From Stutzerimonas stutzeri (lineage in GTDB: Bacteria; Pseudomonadota; Gammaproteobacteria; Pseudomonadales; Pseudomonadaceae), in the NCBI RefSeq assembly GCF_000952685.1, contig NZ_JYHV01000015.1:62001-126000 (forward strand): 64,000 nt of DNA, given 5' to 3'. Numbering within the stretch: position 1 is the stretch's first letter; the number at the start of each line of letters is the position of its first letter. The notes below the pieces were generated by a model. That model had not been told where the DNA came from. It ran no database searches and saw nothing but the letters and a program-made list of their open reading frames with translations. This document shows, in pieces, positions 1 to 8,494 of the stretch. Made by a program: the position numbers and the translations under genes.

Positions 1-222
1 TGGTGGGCTGGAGCTCACCCTACATACCGGACTTATTTGTCCACGCGAACCACAAGGGTGCGGTACTCGTAACCCGCTCCCTTTTTTGGGGCGATTCGTC
101 TGCCGTCGCCCATCTGAAAACGACTGGTGCAACCGAGCGGAGCCGAACCTTGCGTGGCGGGCTCGGTCAGTACGACGTCCAAACCTCGGCACGGTTAACC
201 TTGCCGCCTGCCTCAATCACTG

Positions 223-1101
223 ATGAATCGCGGAGATCACTTGAACAAGGTCGTCGAACATCCTTTGTTGCTGGGCATGATGCGCCTGATGCAATACCCC
301 GAACTGGCGCAGCCTCAGGCGCTGCTCGGCTTCCTGGAACGCTGCGTGGAACGCGGCGTAACCGCTTTCGACCATGCCGACATCTATGGTGCGGGAGAAT
401 GCGAGGCGCATTTCGGTGCCGCTTTGAAATTGCGCCCTGCCTTGCGCGAGCAGATCCAGTTGATCGGCAAGGCCGACATCGTGCCGGCTGCGCAGGACCG
501 GTCGCGCTGGCAGGTCAAGCATTACAACACCCAGGCGGACTATCTCACCCAGGCGGTGGAGGGCTCGCTGAAGCGGCTGGGCGTGGAACGCCTGGATGGC
601 TTTCTGCTACATCGCCCAGACCCCTTGCTGCGGGTCGACGAGGTTGCCCGGGCGCTGGACGATCTGGTCGGCAGCGGCAAGATCGGCTGGCTTGGCGTAT
701 CCAACGCCGAACTCCTGCACTGCCAGATACTGGCCCGCGAGCTGCCCCTGCGCTGTAACCAGATCGAGCTGTCATTGCAGGCGCAGTCGGCGGCGTGGGA
801 TGGGCGGCTGCACGCCATGGAAAGCGAAGGGTTGCATGTGCTGGCCTGGTCACCGATGGGAGGTGGACGTTTCGGCCCTCGATTGCAGCAGGCGCTCGAA
901 GAGGTTGGCGCGGCGCTGGGCGCCACAGCCAATCAGGTCGCCCTGGCCTGGCTGCGTAAACTGCCAGGCAAGCCAGTGCCGATCCTCGGTAGCCTGCGCT
1001 GGGAGCGCATCGAGGAGGCCTTGCAGGGAGCCGATCTGCAGCTGGATACGCCTACATGGTTCCATCTCGCCCAGGCGGCACGTGGACACGGGGTGGCCTA
1101 G
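223..1101 (+). CDS. Aldo/keto reductase (YdhF-like)
   Basis: This is a 292-residue NAD(P)H-dependent aldo/keto reductase with a TIM-barrel fold, probably cytoplasmic and acting on small carbonyl compounds of unknown identity. The family tyrosine site is visible in FDHADIYG near the N-terminus, followed by HRPDPL, the strand GWLGVSN and a late NADP-binding stretch around ILGSLRWERI. Length and motif order match E. coli YdhF. The ATG at 223 has no clear ribosome site. A TTG at 241 sits five bases after GGAG and may be the true start. The gene stands alone ahead of an exported esterase-like gene, so the context gives no substrate. Confidence 0.85.
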   Translation: MNRGDHLNKVVEHPLLLGMMRLMQYPELAQPQALLGFLERCVERGVTAFDHADIYGAGECEAHFGAALKLRPALREQIQLIGKADIVPAAQDRSRWQVKHYNTQADYLTQAVEGSLKRLGVERLDGFLLHRPDPLLRVDEVARALDDLVGSGKIGWLGVSNAELLHCQILARELPLRCNQIELSLQAQSAAWDGRLHAMESEGLHVLAWSPMGGGRFGPRLQQALEEVGAALGATANQVALAWLRKLPGKPVPILGSLRWERIEEALQGADLQLDTPTWFHLAQAARGHGVA

Positions 1102-1184
1102 TACGAGAGCTTGAGGCCAGTTGCATCGCGTAATTGAGTTGTCTAGCGTCAGCTAGCCGGCTCCGCCGGATGGAGACACTGCTC

Positions 1185-2531
1185 ATGGGAATCTCGAAGC
1201 CGCTGGTCGTGGCGCTGGCCGCTGCGATCTCCACCGCTGCGATGGCCGGCAGCAATACCCTGGTGGGTTGGGCGATGATGCCTGCCGACACCTTCTCTGA
1301 CGGTCCGACATCGGCTCAGATGGCCAACGCCAACCCCTACGGCACCTTCGTGCCCCCGTATGAGAATCGTCAGCCTGTGCAGGGTTTTTCCGCCGTGCTG
1401 CCGGGTGCGGATGAAAACAGCTTCATATTCATGACTGACAACGGCTTCGGTGGTCAGACAAACTCTGCAGATACGCTGTTGCGGCTTTATAGCGTGCGGC
1501 CTGATTTCCGCTCGGCCAAGGGCGGGAGCGGGAGTGTCAGTGCGAGCGATTATCTCAGCGGTGCGCCACTGGCTCGCTTCACTCACGCGTCGCGCCTCAC
1601 TCTGAACGACATCAACCAGAAGCTCGAACTGCCGATTCAGGCCGATTACCGCTTTTATTACAACGACGACTCCAGGCCACGCGTTGACAGTGCAATCGAG
1701 TTCGGCCGCTTGCTGACAGGCGCTGACCTGGACATCGAATCGGTGCGCCGTGACAAGAATTGCGCGATGTGGTTTGGCGACGAGTTCGGACCCTACCTGA
1801 TCAAGACCGATGCGTCGGGCACCGTCACTCGCAGCGCCATCTCACTGCCAGGCGTCTACGCGCCGCAGCATGTCGATGTGGTGGCTGGAAGCGCAACCGC
1901 GAACCTGGAAGGCTCAGGCGGTTTCGAAGGCATGGCGATCAATCCGAGCGGGGAGCGACTGTACGCACTGCTGGAGAAGACCGTCAGCGGTGATGCAACC
2001 GGTACCTTGCGCATCAACGAGTTCGACATCAATCAGGAGCGTTACACCGGTAAGGTGTTCCTCTACCGCCTGCAAGAACCCGGACTCGCCATCGGTGAAA
2101 TGACTGCGATCGACGAGACACGCTTTTTGGTTATCGAGCGCAATGGCGCGACGGCCACTAACGGCACTCCATTCAAGAAGATCTACCTGATCGACATCCG
2201 CGGTGTCGCCAGTGGCGCGGAAGTGCCCAAGACAGAGGTGGTCGACCTCATGCGGCTGGCCGACCCCGATGACCTGAACGGCGACGGCAAACGCACCTTC
2301 ACGTTCCCCTACGCGACCATCGAGAGCTTGTTACCACTCGATTCGCGCACCTTGTTGGTCGTCAACGACAACAATTTTCCTTACGGAGGAGGGCGGGCCT
2401 TGAATGCGGACGTAACCGAGTTCCTGAAAATCCGCCTGGCTAATCCGATTCCCGGCGTGCGTCCGCCGCCCACGGGGCAGGCCAGAGATGCACGCCGCTG
2501 CGATGCGTCGACAGGCCTGAGCACGGGCTGA
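1185..2531 (+). CDS. Exported esterase-like/phytase-like beta-propeller protein
   Basis: This 448-residue protein belongs to the esterase-like activity of phytase family (PF13449 type). It begins with a signal peptide: MGISK, then a hydrophobic stretch ending in AMAGS, so it is probably periplasmic or secreted. Family hallmarks are FIFMTDNGFGGQ near residue 80 and GGFEGMAINPSGERLYALLE in the middle, with a late DPDDLNGDGKRTFTFPY segment that could bind calcium. The ATG at 1185 is preferred because GGAGA lies eight bases upstream and it begins the signal peptide. The same frame is open further upstream. The substrate is unknown, and phosphate or phosphoester hydrolysis is only a family-level inference. 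Confidence 0.82.
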   Translation: MGISKPLVVALAAAISTAAMAGSNTLVGWAMMPADTFSDGPTSAQMANANPYGTFVPPYENRQPVQGFSAVLPGADENSFIFMTDNGFGGQTNSADTLLRLYSVRPDFRSAKGGSGSVSASDYLSGAPLARFTHASRLTLNDINQKLELPIQADYRFYYNDDSRPRVDSAIEFGRLLTGADLDIESVRRDKNCAMWFGDEFGPYLIKTDASGTVTRSAISLPGVYAPQHVDVVAGSATANLEGSGGFEGMAINPSGERLYALLEKTVSGDATGTLRINEFDINQERYTGKVFLYRLQEPGLAIGEMTAIDETRFLVIERNGATATNGTPFKKIYLIDIRGVASGAEVPKTEVVDLMRLADPDDLNGDGKRTFTFPYATIESLLPLDSRTLLVVNDNNFPYGGGRALNADVTEFLKIRLANPIPGVRPPPTGQARDARRCDASTGLSTG

Positions 2532-2642
2532 TCCGCTTGGGGTGCAGATGAGCGCTTTGCTGAAAACAAGCGACGCTCCACGCCAGCCTGTCCGGCATAG
2601 GGTGGTTTTAGCCTGCCACAATAAAGCACAACGACAGGCCTA

Positions 2643-3677
2643 TCAGGCCTCGCCCACCTGCACCACCAACTTTCCGAAGTTCTTGCCTTCGAGCAGGCCG
2701 ATAAATGCCTCGGGTGCGTTTTCCAATCCCTGCACAATCTGCTCGCGATACTTGATCTTGCCTTCGGCATACCAGGCGCTCATGTCCCGGGCAAATTCGC
2801 TGTAGCGATGGCCGTAGTCGTTGAAGATGATGAAGCCCTGCATGCGCATGCGTTTCTTCAGGATGGTTTCGAGCAGCAGCGGCAGGCGATCCGGTCCATC
2901 TGGCAGCTGGGTGCTGTTGTATTGCGAGACCACCCCGCAGACCGGTACCCGTGCGCTGGTATTGAGCAGCGGCAACACCGCATCGAAGACTTTGCCACCG
3001 ACATTCTCGAAATACACGTCGATACCGTTCGGGCAGCGTTCGGCCAACTGCTGCGGGAAATCGTCCGCGCGGTGGTCGATACAAGCGTCGAAGCCAAGCG
3101 TCTCGACCGCATGCCGGCACTTCTCGGGCCCGCCCGCGATGCCGACAACCCTGCAGCCCTTCAATTTGCCGATCTGGCCGACAGTAGCGCCAACGGGGCC
3201 TGTGGCTGCGGCAACCACCAGCGTCTCCCCGGCCTTCGGTTGGCCGATATCGAGCAGGCCCATGTACGCGGTGAAGCCCGGCATGCCCAGCACACCCAAG
3301 GCATGGGAGGGATGTTGCATTTCCCGGTCGAGCTTGAGCAGGCCTTCACCGCTGGACACGGCGTAGTCCTGCCAGCCGTTGCCGCTAAGCACCCAGTCAC
3401 CTTCGCGATAATCCGCATGGCGGGATTCGACGACCCGACTGACCGTGCCGCCGACCATGACATCACCTACTTCCACGGGCGCGGCGTAGGACGGCCCGGC
3501 GCTCATGCGTCCGCGCATGTAAGGGTCCAGGGACAGGTAAACAGTGCGCAGCAGCAACTGGCCGTCCTCGGGTTTAGGGGCTGGAGCGGTTTCCAGGCGG
3601 AAGTTATCGGGCGTCGGTGCGCCGTTGGGACGGGAGGCGAGGTGAACGCGACGGTTATGTTGCGGATTCTGGGTCAT
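2643..3677 (-). CDS. curA: NADP-dependent oxidoreductase, CurA/leukotriene B4 dehydrogenase-like
   Basis: This is a 344-residue zinc-free medium-chain reductase that reduces activated double bonds using NADPH. The N-terminal half carries LSLDPYMRGRMS and VMVGGTVSRVVES, nearly identical to E. coli CurA (YncB). The Rossmann segment is AAATGPVGATVGQIGKLKG near residue 150, and a late FIIFNDY / KIKYREQIVQGLENAPEAF block is also typical of the family. No zinc-binding cysteine cluster is present. It is convergent with the esterase-like gene and divergent from the glycosyltransferase fusion. The curA name rests on sequence resemblance, since curcumin is unlikely to be the native substrate. Confidence 0.88.
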   Translation of the reverse strand: MTQNPQHNRRVHLASRPNGAPTPDNFRLETAPAPKPEDGQLLLRTVYLSLDPYMRGRMSAGPSYAAPVEVGDVMVGGTVSRVVESRHADYREGDWVLSGNGWQDYAVSSGEGLLKLDREMQHPSHALGVLGMPGFTAYMGLLDIGQPKAGETLVVAAATGPVGATVGQIGKLKGCRVVGIAGGPEKCRHAVETLGFDACIDHRADDFPQQLAERCPNGIDVYFENVGGKVFDAVLPLLNTSARVPVCGVVSQYNSTQLPDGPDRLPLLLETILKKRMRMQGFIIFNDYGHRYSEFARDMSAWYAEGKIKYREQIVQGLENAPEAFIGLLEGKNFGKLVVQVGEA

Positions 3678-4101
3678 CGAGGTGTCTCCAACGTCTGGGC
3701 AACGTATAGCCGAAATGAAGTTGATGGAGGGAGCAGCCTGTGCCGATGTTCAGCGGGCGGGTGTATCTAACGCTGTGTTCACCAGGGACGCTTGGATCGT
3801 TTGCCGTCGCCAGGCTGCCCAGCATCTGAACAGGGCGGGCCAGCCGAGTTCGAGAAGCTTTGGCGACGGGCGCGCATTGCCGCTACCGGTGCGGCTTAGC
3901 CAGGCAAGTGCGGCGTTTGAGCCCCTTTCGAAACGGCTGAAACGGTCGCTCTTTGCGCGTGTCAATAGGTCACGTTCGATTTTTGCTTCATTTCGTTGCG
4001 GGGCACTGAACCTCATTCGCGTTCCTCGGTCCGAGCTGAGCGCTGTGCTCAAACGCCAGACCGGAATGACACCTGCCTCTCGATCATGGATCAAGCGACT
4101 T
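3678..4101. other. Gap between curA and the glycosyltransferase fusion
   Basis: This 424-base stretch holds the divergent upstream regions of both neighbours. The plus frame of the downstream gene stays open through it for 140 codons, but the implied peptide is arginine-rich and unlike any glycosyltransferase N-terminus. I treat it as non-coding, and no clear operator is visible. Confidence 0.5.
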
Positions 4102-6186
4102 ATGGATCAGATATACGCCGTCGTATTGTCGTACAAGCGTAAAGGCTTGCTTAAGCGTTGCCTGGATGGCATCAGTGCTCAGACCCGGCCATGCGACGCC
4201 ATCATCGTCGTCGACAACGCCAGCCATGACGGAACTGAGGAGATGCTGCTCGACTCAGGAATTGCAAATCTCAAGGTATACGTGCTGTCGCGCAATACCG
4301 GTGCCTCGGGGGGGTTCAGTGCCGGGTTTCGCATCGCCTATCAGCAAGGAGCCGATTTTGTCTGGATGATGGATGATGACGTCATCCCCGAACCGGATGC
4401 TCTGGAAAAGCTGGTAGAGGCTAATGAGCGGCTCCGGGAGCGTGAAAAGCCATGCTCATTCCTCATTTCGACGGCTCATACCGACGAGGGGCTGCTGACT
4501 AATGTTCCCCGCATCGATGAACGTACCAATGCGATTGATTATGAAAATTGGCCGGCACTGCTCGACATCGGGGTGATCCCCGTACGTCCGGCTACTTTCG
4601 TTTCGATCCTCGTGCCTCGGGCGTCGTTGCAACAGCATGGCCTGCCTATCGCACCCATGTTCATGTGGGGCGACGATACCGAATTCACCTTGCGCATCAG
4701 CCAGGAGGTACCGGGTTATCTGGTGGCGGCGAGCAGGGTGCTGCATGTGCGGCGGGTCAGCGGTGCCATCGATATCCTCCGGGAAACGGATCCGAAGCGG
4801 GTTGCGTTGCATCGACATCTGGTGCGCAACGAACTCTTCGTGGCGCGTAAATACTTTCGCAAGCGCCGTATCCTGGGCTTGCTGTTCTCACGCATGGGGC
4901 AAGTCCTGCAGATGCTGCGGCGCCGTCAATTTACCAAGGCCAGGATTGTTGTGAATGGCCTGCTTGAAAGCGTGCGCTTTTCGCCAGAGCCAGAAGCGGC
5001 CGACGCACCGGTGGAGGCGCTGGGTGTAAGCGTGCGCGAACTGATCCCAAAGTTGTCGAGTGCTGTTCTGAAGGCAGCTGACCCTTCACAGGCTCCGGTC
5101 GATGCGCCAACCGCTGTAGCAAGTGAGCTTACAGTGACGCAGGAAACCATGGACTCGGCGCTTGCACCTCAACCAAAGTCGAACATGCGTGTCCTGGTGT
5201 GTGGCGCCGGAGGCCAGGTGGGCAGCTGTCTGGTCAATCAAGCTGCCAGCTTTGGGCTGGAGGCCATCGGGCTGACGCATCAGGATCTCGATATAACCCT
5301 TCCTGCGCAGATCAATCGGGCGATCGAACAGTACCAGCCGGCGCTCATCATCAACGCGGCGGCCTATACCAACCTCGATCATGCCGAAGCCGAGGTCGCT
5401 CATGCCGAAGCGGTGAACAGCGAAGGTGCAGCCAATCTGGCTCAGGCCGCCAAGCACTTCGGGATTCCATTGTTCCACCTCTCCAGCGAGTACGTTTTCT
5501 CGGGCGAAGCCTCGGTGCCTTATCGGGAATCCGACCCGGCAGTGCCGATCTGCGTCTATGGCGAAACGCGTAGGGCAGGGGAGATCGCCATCAGCGAGAC
5601 ACTGGACCGATACCTGATCTTGCGCACCAGCTGGATCTACGGCGAGCACGGCAACAACTTCGTCAAGACCATGCTGAGTTTGGGCCGCAAGACCGACGAA
5701 ATTTCAGTCGTCAGTGACCAGATCGGCTGCCCGACCCGCTCACGCAGTGTTGCGCGGGTGCTGATCGAGTTGGCGCTGCGCTACTGCCGCGACGGCGATC
5801 TCGAATGGGGGCTTTATCATTACAGCGGCACGTCGCCCTGTTCGTGGGCTGAGTTCGCTGTCGAGATTTTCCGGGAAGCCGAGCGGGTCGGCTTGATCGA
5901 CAAGGCGCCCAAGGTGTTGCCGGTGACCAGCGGGAGCCTGCCGCGCGCTGCGGCCAGACCGGCCTGGTCGGTGCTCGATTGCAGTCGGATCGAAAGTACC
6001 TTTGGCATCAAGCCCAAGCCGTGGCGCGACGAGCTGCGCCATGTGATCAGGCAGATGAACGATGTTCCGTCCGTGCCCTTCGGGCCGGCACCCAGCCGTG
6101 TACCGTTCAGAGCCTATCCACAGATTGGCGGTGAAGGGCCTAGCCTGGCCCGATTTGCGATTGCGCAAGGAGCAGGCCAACGCTGA
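4102..6186 (+). CDS. Fusion of GT2 glycosyltransferase and dTDP-4-dehydrorhamnose reductase-like domain
   Basis: A single 694-residue protein joins two activities. Residues 1 to about 290 form a family 2 glycosyltransferase: it opens with MDQIYAVVLSYKR, has VVDNASHDGTEEM, and carries the metal/nucleotide-sugar acidic triplet at residues 91-93 in MMDDDVIPEPDAL. This resembles rhamnosyl and galactofuranosyl transferases. A variable linker follows. From residue 362 a complete RmlD-like reductase begins with MRVLVCGAGGQVG, then INAAAYTNLDHAEAE and SEYVFSG. The usual YxxxK catalytic lysine is arginine (Y486, R490, in YGETR). The start at 4102 gives the classic GT2 N-terminus but lacks a strong ribosome site. 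Surface glycan assembly is inferred. Confidence 0.85.
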   Translation: MDQIYAVVLSYKRKGLLKRCLDGISAQTRPCDAIIVVDNASHDGTEEMLLDSGIANLKVYVLSRNTGASGGFSAGFRIAYQQGADFVWMMDDDVIPEPDALEKLVEANERLREREKPCSFLISTAHTDEGLLTNVPRIDERTNAIDYENWPALLDIGVIPVRPATFVSILVPRASLQQHGLPIAPMFMWGDDTEFTLRISQEVPGYLVAASRVLHVRRVSGAIDILRETDPKRVALHRHLVRNELFVARKYFRKRRILGLLFSRMGQVLQMLRRRQFTKARIVVNGLLESVRFSPEPEAADAPVEALGVSVRELIPKLSSAVLKAADPSQAPVDAPTAVASELTVTQETMDSALAPQPKSNMRVLVCGAGGQVGSCLVNQAASFGLEAIGLTHQDLDITLPAQINRAIEQYQPALIINAAAYTNLDHAEAEVAHAEAVNSEGAANLAQAAKHFGIPLFHLSSEYVFSGEASVPYRESDPAVPICVYGETRRAGEIAISETLDRYLILRTSWIYGEHGNNFVKTMLSLGRKTDEISVVSDQIGCPTRSRSVARVLIELALRYCRDGDLEWGLYHYSGTSPCSWAEFAVEIFREAERVGLIDKAPKVLPVTSGSLPRAAARPAWSVLDCSRIESTFGIKPKPWRDELRHVIRQMNDVPSVPFGPAPSRVPFRAYPQIGGEGPSLARFAIAQGAGQR

Positions 6187-6256
6187 ACCGTTCAGGGTGA
6201 AAACTTTTTCCGAATGTAACGGTCTGAGCTGCACGTTTAGCGAATGGAATTCCGTG

Positions 6257-7471
6257 ATGACCGATTCAGCTGTTCGACGCGTAGGTGTTTCAGGTACAGG
6301 GATGATCTCGCACTGTTTCGTTCGGCTGATCATGCAGCACTATAAGGACCTGCACGTCAGCCGGGTCCTGACCCGCAGAAGTATCGGCACGTTAGGCGAT
6401 TTCCCCTTGCCGGAAACATTGACGAATTCCATTGACGAACTCATTGCTCACTCGGACATCATCGTCGAGTGCACTGGGGACGTATTCTTCGGGACGGAAG
6501 TGATCGAGCGGGCATTCGAAGCCGGATTGCCGGTCGTTACCGTCAATGCTGAACTCCAGGTCACCACTGGGTCCTATCTGGCCGGCAAGGGTTTGTTGAC
6601 CGAAGCCGAAGGCGACCAGCCCGGGTCATTGGCCGCGTTACGCGAGGAGGCCCTGCAGATGGGCTTTCAGCCGCTCGTATACGGCAACATGAAGGGCTAC
6701 CTGAACCACGACCCGAGCCGCGAAGAAATGGCCTACTGGTCCAAGCGGCAGGGCATCAGCATCGAGCAGACCACCTCCTTCACCGATGGCACCAAAGTGC
6801 AGATCGAGCAGGTGGTGGTCGGCAATGGTTTCGGCGCGACCATTACTCGACGTGGCCTGGAAGGCCTGGCTTCTACCGATCTGAACCGCAGCGGCAATAT
6901 CCTTGGGCTGATCGCTGATGGCATCGGCCAACCCATCGTCGATTACGTTCTGCCAAGCGGCTACCCGGCTGGCGGGGTCTTTCTGGTCTGCCGTCACGAC
7001 CAGGAGCAAGCCCCGGCGATCGAGTACTTCAAACTGGGTCCCGGCCCGTATTACGTGCTGACACGCCCGTTTCATCTGTGCTCACTCGAGGTCGGAAAGA
7101 CAGTGCGCCGTGTTCTGGCCGGCGGCGGCGTGCTACTGAACAACTCCACTGAGCCCACCCTAGGTGTTGCGGCCATCGCTAAGCGCGATATGCGGGCGGG
7201 CGACATGATCAGCCGGGGTATTGGCGGCTTCGATGTGCGCGGCGAAGCGGTGCGGCTCGCCGATGAACTCGACCATGTGCCCATCGGTCTGCTGCGCAAC
7301 ACCGTGCTCAAACGGGCCGTCGAGCAAGGGCAATTGATCACCTTCGACGATATCGAGATACAGCCCAGCCGCGCCCTGGACCTCGTTTTCCAACAGCGTC
7401 AGAAAGTGATGGAGCGGGGCCAGTTGCGCAGCCAGCCGGATGGGATCGTTCAGCAGGTTCAGGAACAATGA
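6257..7471 (+). CDS. SAF-domain NAD(P) dehydrogenase (COG4091, homoserine dehydrogenase/DXR-like)
   Basis: This 404-residue protein has an N-terminal Rossmann domain (VGVSGTGMISHCFV), a central catalytic region with YGNMKGYLNHDPS and TSFTDGTKVQIEQ, and a C-terminal SAF-type domain (AIAKRDMRAGDMISRGIGGFDVRGE). That architecture matches COG4091, which is often called predicted homoserine dehydrogenase and includes the DXR-like DRL enzymes of the MEP pathway in Brucella. It starts at ATG 6257, 70 bases after the glycosyltransferase fusion, so the two are probably co-transcribed. That context suggests a sugar or polyol oxidoreductase for a glycan precursor, but the reaction cannot be read from sequence. 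The same frame is open upstream inside the preceding gene. Confidence 0.75.
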   Translation: MTDSAVRRVGVSGTGMISHCFVRLIMQHYKDLHVSRVLTRRSIGTLGDFPLPETLTNSIDELIAHSDIIVECTGDVFFGTEVIERAFEAGLPVVTVNAELQVTTGSYLAGKGLLTEAEGDQPGSLAALREEALQMGFQPLVYGNMKGYLNHDPSREEMAYWSKRQGISIEQTTSFTDGTKVQIEQVVVGNGFGATITRRGLEGLASTDLNRSGNILGLIADGIGQPIVDYVLPSGYPAGGVFLVCRHDQEQAPAIEYFKLGPGPYYVLTRPFHLCSLEVGKTVRRVLAGGGVLLNNSTEPTLGVAAIAKRDMRAGDMISRGIGGFDVRGEAVRLADELDHVPIGLLRNTVLKRAVEQGQLITFDDIEIQPSRALDLVFQQRQKVMERGQLRSQPDGIVQQVQEQ

Positions 7472-7665
7472 ACAAGCTTCAAGACGAGGCGGAAATTTGG
7501 GCAGACGGCTACAGCTTCGTCGAGTTCCAGCGAACCGGGACCGGTCTGGTCCCGTATCACCATGAGTCCCGTCCCTTATCTTCGACGCCGCCAGTCTCGG
7601 TGCCGATGCCTTTGCCAGAGGCCAAGTCGGGGCGTGGTTGGACGCCCTGGGTCCTTCTTGCGTGA
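7468..7665 (+). CDS. Small coupled ORF of unknown function
   Basis: This 65-residue ORF has its ATG overlapping the stop of the preceding dehydrogenase gene (ATGA), a layout typical of translational coupling. The first 35 residues look protein-like (EIWADGYSFVEFQRTG), but the end turns proline-rich and ends abruptly. It may be the remaining head of a longer gene lost by deletion or frameshift. I recognise no family. Confidence 0.45.
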   Translation: MNKLQDEAEIWADGYSFVEFQRTGTGLVPYHHESRPLSSTPPVSVPMPLPEAKSGRGWTPWVLLA

Positions 7666-7696
7666 ATGGGGAGGCGGTTCACGTTAACCGATTGAA

Positions 7697-7912
7697 TCAT
7701 GCCGGTCGGGACTGATTGCCAAATGTAGCGGTTGCACCCATTTCGCTGACCGCAGTGAAAAGGTTTCGCGCTATGCGAACGACCGCACCGCCAAAGCTAG
7801 CGGCTTCGTACTGGGCATCCTGCTCGTTTTGAAACACTGCCAGCACGCTGCCGTAGGAGTAAACGACTCCCCACTGGCCAGCGTCTTCTGTGTCCATTTT
7901 CGTCATGTCCAT
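7697..7912 (-). CDS. Small conserved-looking hypothetical protein
   Basis: This is a 71-residue soluble protein starting MDMTKMDTEDAGQWGVVYSYG. The ATG at 7912 has a good ribosome site (AAGGAAG, about six bases upstream), which argues for a real gene. The same frame continues upstream to 7969, but without an equally good start. The middle, VLAVFQNEQDAQYEAASFGGAVVRIARNLFTAV, resembles a short alpha/beta fold. No catalytic motif is visible and the function is unknown. It is convergent with the glycan-like group. Confidence 0.6.
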   Translation of the reverse strand: MDMTKMDTEDAGQWGVVYSYGSVLAVFQNEQDAQYEAASFGGAVVRIARNLFTAVSEMGATATFGNQSRPA

Positions 7913-8122
7913 GATGTCTTCCTTAGAAATGTTACGAGGTGTGACGGAATCACGGCGCATAGATAGCATGCCGTCAAAAGATCGACAATTGCCGTTCGGC
8001 GGCAGGGCTAAAGGAGGTCGGCTTTAGCGCTCAGAAATGCAAATAAGCCGACAAGCTGCCTGTGCCGACCCTGACTGGCGCCTCATCGAAATGAGCGAAT
8101 CCCGTGGCGCCCCAGTGCCGTA

Positions 8123-8494
8123 TCAAGTACTTCTGCGCGGCTCCCCTGGATGCGTTTCATGCCCCATCGGCGTGGTGTTGGGCAGCGTCACTTCAGGCTC
8201 TGCGAAGTCGGGGCTGTGCACTTCCGAATCGAGGGGCATGTGGCTGTACCGCTGCTTATCCGTCACGTTCTGATGCCGTGTCCGTTGCTCGACCTCGGTC
8301 AGGATGCGCTTGGCCTCGCAGCGTCCGCTGATCCCGCGCGCCAATGCCATGCCGCCCATTGCCAGCTGCAGCAGGCCGCTTATGCCTCCGCGGCGCAGGC
8401 CTTTGCCCAACAGCACTAGCCCGCCAGCGACTGACGCGCTGCGTTCCCAGCCATGCACATTCTGGGGAGTGGCCTTGTCGAAAAGTCGATTCAT
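8123..8494 (-). CDS. DUF2892 (YgaP-type transmembrane) protein
   Basis: This is a 123-residue inner-membrane protein. Residues 15-60 contain the DUF2892 signature: WERSASVAGGLVLLGKGL followed by a glycine-rich second hydrophobic segment ending in ALARGISGRC. The remaining polar tail (residues 60-123) is probably cytoplasmic and low in structure. Such proteins have no settled function, although the same membrane pair anchors rhodanese domains in YgaP. A candidate HmgR-type operator lies about 155 bases upstream of its start but is better placed for the opposite strand. Confidence 0.78.
   Translation of the reverse strand: MNRLFDKATPQNVHGWERSASVAGGLVLLGKGLRRGGISGLLQLAMGGMALARGISGRCEAKRILTEVEQRTRHQNVTDKQRYSHMPLDSEVHSPDFAEPEVTLPNTTPMGHETHPGEPRRST

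Noticed and set aside
3682-4101. In-frame N-terminal extension of the glycosyltransferase fusion
   Set aside because: The 140 extra codons give a basic, low-quality peptide, and GT2 proteins start with the VVLSYKR strand found right after 4102.
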